A stretch of DNA of 64,000 bases from Marinicauda pacifica (GTDB taxonomy: Bacteria; Pseudomonadota; Alphaproteobacteria; Caulobacterales; Maricaulaceae). Below the pieces are notes generated by a model. The model searched no databases, was not told where the DNA came from, and saw only the letters and a program-made list of their open reading frames with translations. Below are positions 35,371 to 43,833 of this stretch, piece by piece (positions within the stretch are counted from its first letter, which is position 1; the number at the start of each line of letters is the position of its first letter). The translations under genes were made by a program, and so were the position numbers. The stretch is taken from the NCBI RefSeq assembly GCF_004793635.1, contig NZ_SRXV01000002.1, positions 248,001-312,000 of the forward strand, in the 5' to 3' direction.

Positions 35371-36351
35371 TCAGCCCGCTTTCGCGGCGCCAGACCCGGA
35401 AGCCGGAGCTTCGGCCACGTCCCCGCCGGCCACCTCGAAGCGGACCTGCTCGGGACGCAGGGCTTCGCCGCAGGAGGAGCACACGACCTCCGGGGCGAGA
35501 TTGTTGCCGCAGGGCTTGTGGGTGAGAAGCAGCGGCGGACCCTCGGGCGAGAGGTAATAAGCATCGCCCCACTGCAGCAGCATGAGAAGGATCGGATAAT
35601 AGTCGATTGCCTTCTCCGTCAGCCGGTATTCGTAGCGCGCGGGACGCTCGGAATACTGGCGCAGCTCCAGCATATCGATCTCGCATAGCCAGTTCAGGCG
35701 CTCGGACAGGACATTGGTGGCGATGGCCGTATCTTCGCAGATTTCGTCGAACCGGCGCAGACCGGTGAAGATGGAGCGCAGGACCAGGCCCGCCCAGCGG
35801 TCGCCGGTGATCTGGGCGACGTGATCGAGCAGGACCGATTTCTCTTCACGCTTGCCAACCGCGTCGCGGTGACGCCGGCGGCGCGAATAGGTCGGCGTCA
35901 TCCACCCCAGGCCGGGACCCTCTTTCCAGGCCATGTCGCGCGCCTTGATCTCGCCGCCGCAATCGCCGCAGGCAGGGACGGGCTCGAACTCGTTGCCGCA
36001 GGTCGTATGACGCAGGGTCACGCTGATCTTGCCCTCGCGCGGCCCCCAGCGGCGCTCCCAGCGCAACATCATGAGCGCGGTCCAGTACAGATCGCGGCCC
36101 TTGGCAGTCAGGTGGTATTCGAAGCGATTGGGTGAGTCCGCATAGGGCTTGCGCTCCAGCACGCCGGCGGCGACCAGACGCTTCAACCGGTCGCTCAGGA
36201 GCGGCTTGAGCAATCCGGTGCGGCTGCGGAAGGCTTCAAAACGCCGCGCGCCGAGCCAGCTGGCTTCGAGAATCAGCAGGATCGACGTGTCGCCGACAAC
36301 CTCGAGCGCGCGCCAGATCGAACAGGTCCGGATGAATTTGCGATCGGCCAT
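35371..36351 (-). CDS. Tandem HxlR-type regulator with two zinc-ribbon-like motifs
   Basis: The 326-residue protein contains two winged-helix domains of the HxlR/MarR-like type in one chain. The first spans about residues 8-105 (CSIWRALEVVGDTSILLILEASWLGARRFEAF, LLSDRLKRLVAAGVLER) and the second about 170-262 (ITGDRWAGLVLRSIFTGLRRFDEI, VLSERLNWL). Each is followed by the same cluster, HxxC-x9-CxxC: His115, Cys118, Cys128, Cys131, and His278, Cys281, Cys291, Cys294. Classical HxlR proteins are single-domain homodimers of about 110 residues. This chain could act as a built-in dimer. The start is ATG 36351 (GTG 36354 is also possible). A motif site lies 50 bp upstream, suggesting autoregulation. 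Confidence 0.82.
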   Translation of the reverse strand: MADRKFIRTCSIWRALEVVGDTSILLILEASWLGARRFEAFRSRTGLLKPLLSDRLKRLVAAGVLERKPYADSPNRFEYHLTAKGRDLYWTALMMLRWERRWGPREGKISVTLRHTTCGNEFEPVPACGDCGGEIKARDMAWKEGPGLGWMTPTYSRRRRHRDAVGKREEKSVLLDHVAQITGDRWAGLVLRSIFTGLRRFDEICEDTAIATNVLSERLNWLCEIDMLELRQYSERPARYEYRLTEKAIDYYPILLMLLQWGDAYYLSPEGPPLLLTHKPCGNNLAPEVVCSSCGEALRPEQVRFEVAGGDVAEAPASGSGAAKAG

Positions 36352-36400
36352 CACATCTCGGGCGGGGTACCCGTCCCCGGCTGACGCGACCGGAAAATCC

Positions 36401-36417
36401 GGTTCGCTTGAACAAGC
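36401..36417 (-). promoter_or_regulatory. RCTTG-N7-RAACY site 5, at the regulator's own promoter
   Basis: The minus strand reads GCTTGTTCAAGCGAACC, an exact match 50 bp before the tandem HxlR start. It also contains the short dyad CGCTTG-AA-CAAGCG (36405-36418). Confidence 0.62.
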
Positions 36418-36522
36418 GTCATTTCCTATTGCCCGCGCCGACCCAAATCAAGTCGGCGGCGCCGGGCTGCGGCGATCCGCCCTTGCCCTCCTACTACTAC
36501 GACTACCACCCACACAGCGTGG

Positions 36523-37869
36523 CTAGACGGCCATGGGCCGCCGCGCATAGGCCGCGGACATCAGGAATAATCCGGCCGCCACCGCGAAGGAAATCGGCGA
36601 CACCACGGTGATGGCGTAGCGTATGCCGGTATCGAACGGGAAGAAGGTGTCCCCGACAAGCGCGGTGGCCGTAGGGCCGGCACCGAGCCCGATCAGGTTC
36701 ACGATGAAGAGATAGATGGCCGAAAACGTGGCGCGCATCCGGTTCGGTGTGAGCTGCTGCAGGGCGCTGGCGGCAGCGCCGATCGGCACGGCAGCCGACG
36801 CGAAGAACACCACGAAGGCCGCCGCGGCCACGAGCGGATTGCCGACCAGGGGGAAGATCACGGCGAAGACCGTTCCCACCATGCCGGCATAGCCGCAGAA
36901 GGCCAGACGCCCGGCCGGCGTGCCGCCGCCGAACCGGTCGGTCACCCAGCCTCCGCCCACAAGGCCGATCAGACCGCCGACGATCAGAGCCGCCCCGGCC
37001 AGATGGCCGGCCTGAGTCAGCGTGAAACCGTGAACGCGGATCAGGAAGACCGGGAACCAGGAGACTGCGGCAAACACGGCGAAATTGACCATCGCCACGG
37101 CAAAGCACAGTCCCATCACCGCGCCTGCGCGGCGGCGCGCGAAATCGAGCACCGACGAGATCGGCACCTGGACCTGATCGGCCGGCTGACCCGCTGCACC
37201 CTGCCGCATCGGCTCGGGCAGAAGCAGGAAGAGGCCGGCGACGAGAAGGCCGGGAAGGCCCACGATGAGGAAGGTGGCTTGCCAGGCGCGCACCTCGCCG
37301 ACCATCGGCAAGACGACCGATCCGGTCGAGGCCACCAGCTCGATGATAAAGGCCCCGATCAGAAAGGCGAGGCCGGCCCCGACCGCCGAGCCCAGCCCGT
37401 ACACGCCCATCGCCAGCCCCAGACGCTTCTGCGGAAAGGTGTCGGAGATGATGGAATAGGCGGCGGGCGACAGGGTCGCCTCGCCCACACCGACGCCCAT
37501 GCGCGCCACGAAGAGCTGCCAGTACTGGCCGGCCAGCCCGCATGCCGCCGTCATCAGGCTCCAGAGCCCGACGCCGGCGGCCACGATGGGCAGGCGCGCC
37601 GAGCGGTCGATGAGCCGGCCGAGCGGCAGGCCCATCACGGTATAGAAGATTGCAAACGCAAACCCCTGAAGCAGGCTGACCTGCGTGTCGGTAAGGTCGA
37701 GGTCGGCTTTGAGCGGTTCGACCAGAAGGCCGATAATCATCCGGTCGATGAAGGACAGGATATAGGCCAGGAACAGGACGGCCACCATCGTCCACGCGAC
37801 GAACGGGGACGGATAGCCGGCTTCATCCGTAGCCGGACCTACCGCAGGCGCGCTCGGGCTGCCGCTCAT
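36523..37869 (-). CDS. MFS transporter
   Basis: The 448-residue protein has 12 predicted membrane helices and typical major-facilitator motifs: SFIDRMIIGLLVEPLKADLDLTD at the first helix and loop, GLPLGRLIDRSARLPIV as the A-motif, and GVGEATLSPAAYSIISDTFP, the mark of the spinster/ACS-type branch. The central loop is hydrophilic. It overlaps the upstream exported NTF2-like gene as ATGA, so both are made from one transcript controlled through site 6. It probably moves the substrate or an intermediate across the inner membrane. Confidence 0.9.
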   Translation of the reverse strand: MSGSPSAPAVGPATDEAGYPSPFVAWTMVAVLFLAYILSFIDRMIIGLLVEPLKADLDLTDTQVSLLQGFAFAIFYTVMGLPLGRLIDRSARLPIVAAGVGLWSLMTAACGLAGQYWQLFVARMGVGVGEATLSPAAYSIISDTFPQKRLGLAMGVYGLGSAVGAGLAFLIGAFIIELVASTGSVVLPMVGEVRAWQATFLIVGLPGLLVAGLFLLLPEPMRQGAAGQPADQVQVPISSVLDFARRRAGAVMGLCFAVAMVNFAVFAAVSWFPVFLIRVHGFTLTQAGHLAGAALIVGGLIGLVGGGWVTDRFGGGTPAGRLAFCGYAGMVGTVFAVIFPLVGNPLVAAAAFVVFFASAAVPIGAAASALQQLTPNRMRATFSAIYLFIVNLIGLGAGPTATALVGDTFFPFDTGIRYAITVVSPISFAVAAGLFLMSAAYARRPMAV

Positions 37870-38363
37870 CGCGCTTCGGAATCGAAGTCGGTCTCGACAC
37901 CCATGGCCTCAAGCAATTCCGCGCGGTCATAGTATTCGCGCCACTCGTCGATCAGGCCCTCTTCGTTGACCTCGATCACGCCCACGACGGGCACGGAGCC
38001 CGGGTGACCGTGATAGACGAATTCGTCCACGCGCTCGATGAACACGACATCGTCGATGACGCCGATATGGCGCACGTTCAACGTGATTTCCTCGATCCCG
38101 TCCGCCATGTGACCGATGCGCGCGCCGATGGCTTCGCGGCCGACAATCGGATCGACCATCATGGAATGCAGCGAGCCGTCCTCGGCAAACAGATTGACCA
38201 CGCGCTCCCAGTCGCGGGTGTTCCACGCATCGACCATGTCGAGCACGACCGCCGTGCGCGGATCCTGCGTCTCGGGCGCGGCGGCGTCCCCGCTCTGCAG
38301 CGCGGACGCGTGAGCGGCGGGCAGGCAGACGGCCAATGCCGTCGCAGCAATCAGAATGCGCAT
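37866..38363 (-). CDS. Exported NTF2/SnoaL-like protein
   Basis: The 165-residue product starts at ATG 38363 with GGGAGGACACC before it and has a signal peptide (MRILIAATALAVCLPAAHASA). The mature part is a limonene-epoxide-hydrolase-like NTF2 fold: VVLDMVDAWNTRDWERVVNLFAEDGSLHS, then FIERVDEFVYHG and VVGVIEVNEEGLIDEWREYYD. This family usually acts in the cytoplasm, so an exported member is unusual. It is coupled to the MFS gene, which suggests periplasmic binding or conversion before transport. Confidence 0.78.
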   Translation of the reverse strand: MRILIAATALAVCLPAAHASALQSGDAAAPETQDPRTAVVLDMVDAWNTRDWERVVNLFAEDGSLHSMMVDPIVGREAIGARIGHMADGIEEITLNVRHIGVIDDVVFIERVDEFVYHGHPGSVPVVGVIEVNEEGLIDEWREYYDRAELLEAMGVETDFDSEAR

Positions 38364-38414
38364 GGTGTCCTCCCAGACTGTTTCGGTCGTATTTAGGCCT
38401 GTTTCGGGGCCTTT

Positions 38415-38431
38415 GGTTTTGTTGTGCAAGT
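38415..38431 (-). promoter_or_regulatory. RCTTG-N7-RAACY site 6
   Basis: The minus strand reads ACTTGCACAACAAAACC, an exact match, 52 bp before the start of the exported NTF2-like gene and its MFS partner. Confidence 0.62.
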
Positions 38432-38474
38432 TATAAGAGCGATCTTGCCCGGCAGCGTCAAGCGAAACCGAAGA

Positions 38475-38888
38475 TCAGGCGCCGAGAAGCGGTTCGACCC
38501 ATTCGGGCGGGGCCTTGCCCTGGCGCGCATCCTCCACCGCCTGGCTGTCGACATAGTCGCGCCAGCGCAGAACCTTGCCGTTTTCGAACTCGAAGACGCC
38601 GGCATAGGGAACGCGCATCCGGACCCCGTCCGCGTTGACATAGTCGTCCACGCCTTCGACGAAGAGCGTGTCGCCCGCTTCCACATGTCGCGTGATCCGC
38701 CAGGCGATCTCGGTCTGTCCGGCCCCGAACTTCTCCAGAAACCGCCGGATATGCGCGCGGCCTTCCAGAGGACGCGAGCCGACATGGAAGTGATAGACGA
38801 CATCGTCCGCGAGCTGGTCGAGCACCGTGTCGATGTCGCCCGTCTTCCACGCCTCGATGATCGTTTGGACCGTATCAATGTGTGCCAT
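38475..38888 (-). CDS. NTF2/SnoaL-like (limonene-epoxide-hydrolase-like) protein
   Basis: The 137-residue cytoplasmic protein shows the full small-barrel pattern: TIIEAWKTGDIDTVLDQLADDVVYHF, LFVEGVDDYVNADG, RVPYAGVFEFENGKVLRWRDYVD. It is the intact paralogue that reveals the frameshift at 33713-34161. It is monocistronic, with site 7 in its promoter. Epoxide hydrolase, dehydratase or isomerase chemistry are all possible in this fold. Confidence 0.8.
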   Translation of the reverse strand: MAHIDTVQTIIEAWKTGDIDTVLDQLADDVVYHFHVGSRPLEGRAHIRRFLEKFGAGQTEIAWRITRHVEAGDTLFVEGVDDYVNADGVRMRVPYAGVFEFENGKVLRWRDYVDSQAVEDARQGKAPPEWVEPLLGA

Positions 38889-38944
38889 CAGGCGGCCTTT
38901 CCCATTTGACCTTCTGCCTATGCGGCCCGAGCCTAAGCTCTCAA

Positions 38945-38961
38945 AGTACGATTACGCAAGT
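38945..38961 (-). promoter_or_regulatory. RCTTG-N7-RAACY site 7 (one mismatch)
   Basis: The minus strand reads ACTTGCGTAATCGTACT, one base off the motif (T for A in the right half). It lies 57 bp before the NTF2-like start at 38888 and diverges from site 8, 93 bp away. Confidence 0.5.
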
Positions 38962-39037
38962 AAAAGCCTTGCCGCCTGCTCGGCGCATTTTTTGCCTGAT
39001 TGACACACCGAATTCAGCGATCCTACTCTGCGCATTC

Positions 39038-39054
39038 GATTGCATAACAAAACT
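39038..39054 (+). promoter_or_regulatory. RCTTG-N7-RAACY site 8 (one mismatch)
   Basis: GATTGCATAACAAAACT has one mismatch (A for C at position 2). It ends 16 bp before the CoA-ligase ATG, close enough to overlap the transcript start or ribosome site, which fits a repressor. Confidence 0.52.
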
Positions 39055-39069
39055 ATCAAGGGAGCCGGC

Positions 39070-40929
39070 ATGACCGCACCCTATCGGGAGGTGGATTTCC
39101 CGCCCGTCGACCTGGAGATCGAGCGGCGCGAGGACGGGGTTATCGTGATGACCCCGCGCGAGCCGTTGAAGGTGGAGAGCGCGAGCGTGCCGCTCGGCCT
39201 CGCACGACAGGCCCTCAAACAGGGCGGCAAGACCCATCTGGCCGAGCGCCCGGCGCCGGGCAAGGACTGGGTCACGGCCAGCTTTGCCGAGACGAAGGCC
39301 CGGTCCGACGCGCTCTCCCAATTCCTGATCGACCTTGCTCCGCAAGCCGGGCGCCCGCTGATGATCGTCTCGGGCAATTCCATCGCCCATGCGGTCATGC
39401 GCTACGGCGCCATGGGCGCCGGCATGCCCGTCTGCCCGGTCAGCGCGAATTATGCGCTGATGGGCGAGGCCGGCGGGTTCGAGCGCCTGCGCCATGTCAT
39501 GGACATGACCCGGCCCGCCGTCATTTTCGCCGAGACGGCAGCCTGCGCGAAGGCGGTGAACGCGACAGCGCCGGGCGACGCCGTCGTCATCACGCGCGAA
39601 CCCGAGGCCTTCGCCGGCAAGAGCGTGGCCTATGACACGGTGCTGAAGACGCCCGTGACACCGGCCGTCGCGCGGTCGATCGAGTCGCTCGACCCGGATG
39701 CGCCTGCCGCCTACATGCTGACCTCGGGATCGACGGGCAAGCCCAAGGCGGTCATCCAGACCCAGCGCATGATCACCGCCAATCTCTATCAGGGCTGGCA
39801 GACGCTGGGGCGCGCCGCGGGGTGGGACGACACCCTGCTCGAATGGCTGCCCTGGAGCCATGTGTCGGGCGCCTTCTCCTCGATGGCGGCCGCGATTTTC
39901 GGCGGCAGCTTCTATATCGACGGCGGCAAGCCCCTGCCCGGCCTGTTCGACCAGACGATCGAGAATCTGCGCGAGATTCCGCTCAAGTATTTCACCAATG
40001 TCCCTGCCGGATACGCGATGCTGGCCGAGGCGCTGGAAGAGGATGCCGGCCTGCGCAAGGTCTTCTTCGAGAAGCTCCAGCTGATGCTCTATGGCGGCGC
40101 GGGCCTGCCCCAGCCGGTCTTCGACCGCCTGCAGGCGCTGGCCGAGGCAGAGACCGGCAAACGGGTCTTCCTGACGACGGGCTACGGCGCCACCGAAACG
40201 ACGTCGGGATGCATGTCGATCTACTTCATGTCCGAGCAGGTCGGCATCGGCCTGCCCATGCCGGGTCTCTCGGTCAAGCTGGTCCCGCTGGATGCGCGCC
40301 GCTACGAGTTGCGCATGAAGGGGGAGATGGTCACGCCGGGCTATCTGAACCGGCCCGAACTCGAAGCGGAAATCCGCGACGAGGAGGGCTTCTACAAGAT
40401 CGGTGACACGGCCGAGTTTCATGACCCGGACAATATCGAAGCCGGACTCGCCTTTGCCGGACGCCTGGCCGAGGAATTCAAGCTGGATACCGGCACGTTC
40501 GTCAGCGGCGGGGCCCTGCGCGCCGAGCTGGTGAAGGTCTGCGCGCCCTACATCCAGGACCTCGTTATCTGCGGGGAGAACCGGCCCTATGTTGCGATCC
40601 TCGCCTGGCCGAACATCAAGGCCCTGGCCGAGGCGACAGGCCTGCCGGCCGAGGCGAGCGTCGCACAGAGCGAGGCGGCGCTGGACCTCATCGCCGAACG
40701 CCTGGCTGCGCACAACGCCGCCTGCGCCGGCTCCAGCGAACGCGTCGTGCGCTTCGCGCTGCTCACAACACCGCCCGATGCCGAGGCCCATGAGGTCTCC
40801 GACAAGGGCACGATCAATCAGGAAGCCGCCCGGCGCCACCGTTCCGGCGACGTGGACCGGCTCTATGCCGAGCCTCCCGGGCCCGGCGTCATCTCGCCCG
40901 GCGCACGCACGCCCGGCGTCTCAGCCTAG
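39070..40929 (+). CDS. Feruloyl-CoA-synthase-like acyl-CoA ligase
   Basis: The 619-residue ANL-superfamily ligase activates a carboxylic acid to its CoA thioester with ATP. The start ATG 39070 has AAGGGAGCC before it; TTG 39040 is in frame but inside a regulatory site. The AMP-binding P-loop reads YMLTSGSTGKPKAVI near residue 217, the A5 motif is GYGATETTSG, and the A7/A8 region is GFYKIGDTAEF...FAGRLAEEFKLDTG, where the hinge and EEFK match feruloyl-CoA synthases rather than fatty-acid ligases. It heads the plus-strand operon with the DUF1295 protein, the oxygenase and an NTF2-like gene, and is the entry point to a CoA-based breakdown route. Confidence 0.85.
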   Translation: MTAPYREVDFPPVDLEIERREDGVIVMTPREPLKVESASVPLGLARQALKQGGKTHLAERPAPGKDWVTASFAETKARSDALSQFLIDLAPQAGRPLMIVSGNSIAHAVMRYGAMGAGMPVCPVSANYALMGEAGGFERLRHVMDMTRPAVIFAETAACAKAVNATAPGDAVVITREPEAFAGKSVAYDTVLKTPVTPAVARSIESLDPDAPAAYMLTSGSTGKPKAVIQTQRMITANLYQGWQTLGRAAGWDDTLLEWLPWSHVSGAFSSMAAAIFGGSFYIDGGKPLPGLFDQTIENLREIPLKYFTNVPAGYAMLAEALEEDAGLRKVFFEKLQLMLYGGAGLPQPVFDRLQALAEAETGKRVFLTTGYGATETTSGCMSIYFMSEQVGIGLPMPGLSVKLVPLDARRYELRMKGEMVTPGYLNRPELEAEIRDEEGFYKIGDTAEFHDPDNIEAGLAFAGRLAEEFKLDTGTFVSGGALRAELVKVCAPYIQDLVICGENRPYVAILAWPNIKALAEATGLPAEASVAQSEAALDLIAERLAAHNAACAGSSERVVRFALLTTPPDAEAHEVSDKGTINQEAARRHRSGDVDRLYAEPPGPGVISPGARTPGVSA

Positions 40930-40943
40930 GAAAGGACGCCATC

Positions 40944-41759
40944 ATGGCAGACTGGATTTATGTACTCGCCACGAATTTTGCCGTGCTGATCGCGGCCATG
41001 GTCCTGCTCTGGCTGCTCAGCATCGCACTGAAGGATGTCAGCTTCATCGACTCCTTCTGGGCGTTCGGCTTCGTGCTGGTCGCGCTGGTCACTTACGCGA
41101 TGACGCCTGCCGGCGACGAGGGACGCAAAGCCCTGCTCCTGGCCCTGACGGCGGTGTGGGGCCTGCGCCTGGGCGGCTATCTGCTCTGGCGCTGGCGCAA
41201 GGAAGGCGCCGACAAGCGCTATGTCGCCCTGCTCGACCGGGCCAAGGGTAACAAGCACCTGTTCGCGCTGGTCAACGTCTTCCTGCTGCAAGGCGTGCTG
41301 CTCTGGGTGGTGTCCCTGCCGGTCCAGCTCGGTCAGGTGCCGGCCACGCCGCCGGCGCTGGGCATCCTGGCCGTTGCCGGGGCCGTTCTGGCCATTGTCG
41401 GCATCTTCTTTGAAAGCGTCGGCGATTTTCAGATGGCCCGGTTCAAGGCCGACCCGGCCAATGCGGGCAAGGTCATGGACAAAGGTCTGTGGCGCTATAC
41501 CCGGCACCCGAACTATTTCGGCGATGCCTGCGTGTGGTGGGGCCTGTTTCTGATCGCGGTCGAAACCGGCATCGGGCTCGCCTCGGTCGTCGGTCCGCTC
41601 CTGCTCACCTTCCTGCTCGTCAAATGGAGCGGCGCGGCTCTTCTCGAACGCCGCCTGAAGCGGTCCCGGCCCGAATACGAGGCCTATATCGCGCGGACCA
41701 GCGGATTCATTCCCATGCCGCCGCGCAAGACGGCCGGCGCGCCCGGCGACCCGGCCTAG
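40944..41759 (+). CDS. DUF1295 / isoprenylcysteine-methyltransferase-like membrane protein
   Basis: The 271-residue integral membrane protein has about seven helices and the family signature GLWRYTRHPNYFGDACVWWG near residue 180. The DUF1295 group is related to steroid 5-alpha-reductases and isoprenylcysteine carboxyl methyltransferases. An enzyme acting on a hydrophobic isoprenoid or steroid-like substrate is therefore plausible, though none is proven. It starts 14 bases after the ligase stop and is surely co-transcribed with it. Confidence 0.85.
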   Translation: MADWIYVLATNFAVLIAAMVLLWLLSIALKDVSFIDSFWAFGFVLVALVTYAMTPAGDEGRKALLLALTAVWGLRLGGYLLWRWRKEGADKRYVALLDRAKGNKHLFALVNVFLLQGVLLWVVSLPVQLGQVPATPPALGILAVAGAVLAIVGIFFESVGDFQMARFKADPANAGKVMDKGLWRYTRHPNYFGDACVWWGLFLIAVETGIGLASVVGPLLLTFLLVKWSGAALLERRLKRSRPEYEAYIARTSGFIPMPPRKTAGAPGDPA

Positions 41760-41778
41760 GCAAGCAAGGACATCCATC

Positions 41779-43257
41779 ATGACTGTGACCAGGTTGCACA
41801 CCTTCCCCCATACCGAACCCGATCCTCATCACCCCTACACGTCCGGGGCCTGGCGCCCGGTCTTCGACGAGTTCGATGCGGACGGGCTGGAGGTGATCGG
41901 GGAGATCCCGCGCGATATCGACGGGATCTATGTCCGCAACAGCGAGAATCCCGCCTTCGGATCGATCGGGCTCTACCACCCGTTCGACGGCGACGGGATG
42001 ATCCACACGATGACGTTCCGGGACGGCAAGGCGAGCTATCACAACCGTTTCGTACGCACCAAGGCGCTGATGGCCGAAGTCGAGGCGGGCCAGCCGCTCT
42101 GGGCCGGGATCGCAGAAGACCCGCGCCTGTCCAAGCGGCCGGGCTGGGGCGCGCATGGCGGGGTGAAAGACGCCTCGTCGACCGATGTCGTGGTGCATGC
42201 CGGCAAGATCCTGTCGACCTTCTACCAGTGCGGGGAAGGCTATCGCCTCGACCCGTACACGCTCGAACAGTTCGGCACGGAAGGCTGGGTCCCGCTCGAC
42301 GGCATTTCCGCCCATCCCAAGCTGGATGAAGCGACCGGGGAGCTGCTTTTCTTCAACTACTCCACGCACGCACCCTTCATGCATTACGGCGTGGTCGGAC
42401 CGGACAACAGGCTGAAACACTACATCCCGATCGAGCTGCCCGGCCCGCGCCTGCCCCACGACATGGCGTTCACGCGCAACTACTCGATCATGGCCGACCT
42501 GCCGCTCTTCTGGGATGCGGACATCCTGGCCAAGGGCCGGCACGCGGCCCGTTTCCACCCGGACATGCCGACGCGTTTCGCGATCGTGCCGCGCTACGGA
42601 CAGCCCGGCGACATTCGCTGGTTCGAGGCCGAACCCACCTATGTCCTGCACTGGATGAATGCCTGGGAAGAGGGCGACGAAATCGTGCTGGACGGGTATT
42701 TCCAGGAGAATCCCAGCCCGAGCGCCCTCCAGGCCGAGGGCGATCCGCGGCTTGGCCAGCTCATGGCTTATCTGGACGAACACTCCTTCCAGCCCAAGCT
42801 GCACCGCTGGCGGTTCAATCTTGCGACCGGCGAAACCCGGGAAGAGCGCCTCGACGACCGGGTGCTCGAATTTGGCAGCTTCAACCAGCAAGTGGCCGGC
42901 GAGAAGTCGCGCTACCTCTATTCCACCTTCACCCAGCCCGGGCGCTTCCTGTTCGAAGGCGTAGTCAAGCACGACATGGACACCGGCAAGTCTGAGACAT
43001 TGAGATTTGGGGAGGGCCGGTTCGGGAGCGAGGCGCCGTTCGCGCCGCGTGTCGGGGCCAGCGGCGAGGATGACGGCTATCTGGTCAGCTTCATCACCGA
43101 CATGGTCGAGGACCGGTCGGAATGCGTGCTGGTCGATGCGCGCGACATCGAGGCCGGACCGGTCTGCCGCATCATCCTGCCTCACCGCATTTCCAGCGGC
43201 ACCCATGCGACCTGGGCCGACGGCCCGACCGTGCGCGCCGCCAACGGCCTTTCCTGA
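41779..43257 (+). CDS. Carotenoid / lignostilbene-type cleavage oxygenase
   Basis: The 492-residue non-haem iron enzyme of the RPE65/carotenoid cleavage dioxygenase family splits a C=C bond with oxygen to give two carbonyl products. The four iron-binding histidines are visible: His179 (ISAHPKL), His227 (LPHDMAF), His291 (VLHWMNAW) and His476 (SGTHATW). The N-terminal GIYVRNSENPAF and HPFDGDGMIH are also family hallmarks. Lignostilbene dioxygenases and apocarotenoid oxygenases both look like this. The feruloyl-CoA-synthase-like neighbour favours a lignin-type or stilbene substrate, and the DUF1295 neighbour an isoprenoid one. Confidence 0.92.
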   Translation: MTVTRLHTFPHTEPDPHHPYTSGAWRPVFDEFDADGLEVIGEIPRDIDGIYVRNSENPAFGSIGLYHPFDGDGMIHTMTFRDGKASYHNRFVRTKALMAEVEAGQPLWAGIAEDPRLSKRPGWGAHGGVKDASSTDVVVHAGKILSTFYQCGEGYRLDPYTLEQFGTEGWVPLDGISAHPKLDEATGELLFFNYSTHAPFMHYGVVGPDNRLKHYIPIELPGPRLPHDMAFTRNYSIMADLPLFWDADILAKGRHAARFHPDMPTRFAIVPRYGQPGDIRWFEAEPTYVLHWMNAWEEGDEIVLDGYFQENPSPSALQAEGDPRLGQLMAYLDEHSFQPKLHRWRFNLATGETREERLDDRVLEFGSFNQQVAGEKSRYLYSTFTQPGRFLFEGVVKHDMDTGKSETLRFGEGRFGSEAPFAPRVGASGEDDGYLVSFITDMVEDRSECVLVDARDIEAGPVCRIILPHRISSGTHATWADGPTVRAANGLS

Positions 43258-43268
43258 GAGGATATTTC

Positions 43269-43802
43269 ATGACCGCAAACACGCTCGAAACCCTGATCGC
43301 CAAGCAGGACATCTACGATGTGCTGACCAATTACGCGCGCGGGGTCGACCGCGCCGACGGCGAGCTTCTCAAATCGTGCTACCACGCCGATGCGATCGAA
43401 GAGCATGGCAACACGTATAACGGCCCGGCCCACGCCTATGTGGACGGGGCGGTGGCGCGCATGGCCAAGCTGCGCCATCCGATGGCGCACTATCTGTGCA
43501 ACGTGAACATCGACCTGCAGGACGACGCGAAGACCGCCTTCGTGGAGACCTATGTGCTCACCTTCGCGCGCTTCGACGACGCGGACGGCAAGGCCAATGA
43601 CACGCTGACCGGGGGGCGTCTGGTCGACAAGTTCGAGCGTCGCGACGGCGCGTGGAAGATCGCCCATCGCAAGATGGCGCTCGACTGGAACCGGGATGCG
43701 CCGCAAGCCGAGGGCTGGTGCCTGGGCATGTTCGATCCCAGCCACCCCGACCTGAACATGGGCACGCGCGGTCGCGGCGACCTGTCCTACCAGCGCTTCT
43801 AG
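43269..43802 (+). CDS. NTF2/SnoaL-like protein, paralogue of 33136-33678
   Basis: The 177-residue product starts at ATG 43269 behind GAGAGGATATT. IAKQDIYDVLTNYARGVDRADGELLKSCYHADAIEEHG and LVDKFERRDGAWKIAHRKMALDWNRD show the SnoaL_4-type barrel and match the minus-strand paralogue closely. It lies 11 bases after the oxygenase gene and ends the operon. It may take the aldehyde or hydrated product of the oxygenase. Confidence 0.8.
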   Translation: MTANTLETLIAKQDIYDVLTNYARGVDRADGELLKSCYHADAIEEHGNTYNGPAHAYVDGAVARMAKLRHPMAHYLCNVNIDLQDDAKTAFVETYVLTFARFDDADGKANDTLTGGRLVDKFERRDGAWKIAHRKMALDWNRDAPQAEGWCLGMFDPSHPDLNMGTRGRGDLSYQRF

Positions 43803-43808
43803 GCTTTC

Positions 43809-43833
43809 GTGGAGCGCGTCAGACGCGCTCCAC
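43809..43833. terminator. Perfect hairpin between convergent genes
   Basis: GTGGAGCGCGT (43809-43819) pairs with ACGCGCTCCAC (43823-43833) over a three-base loop. It lies between the NTF2-like stop and the thiolase stop and includes the last thiolase codons. There is no T tract, so termination strength is uncertain. Confidence 0.5.

Noticed and set aside
38941..40839. Long antisense frame opposite the CoA ligase
   Set aside because: The ligase motifs are unambiguous on the plus strand; the antisense product is Arg/Gly/His-rich filler.
43809..43833. Hairpin as a recombination site
   Set aside because: Its place between converging stop codons is explained by a transcription or RNA-stability role.
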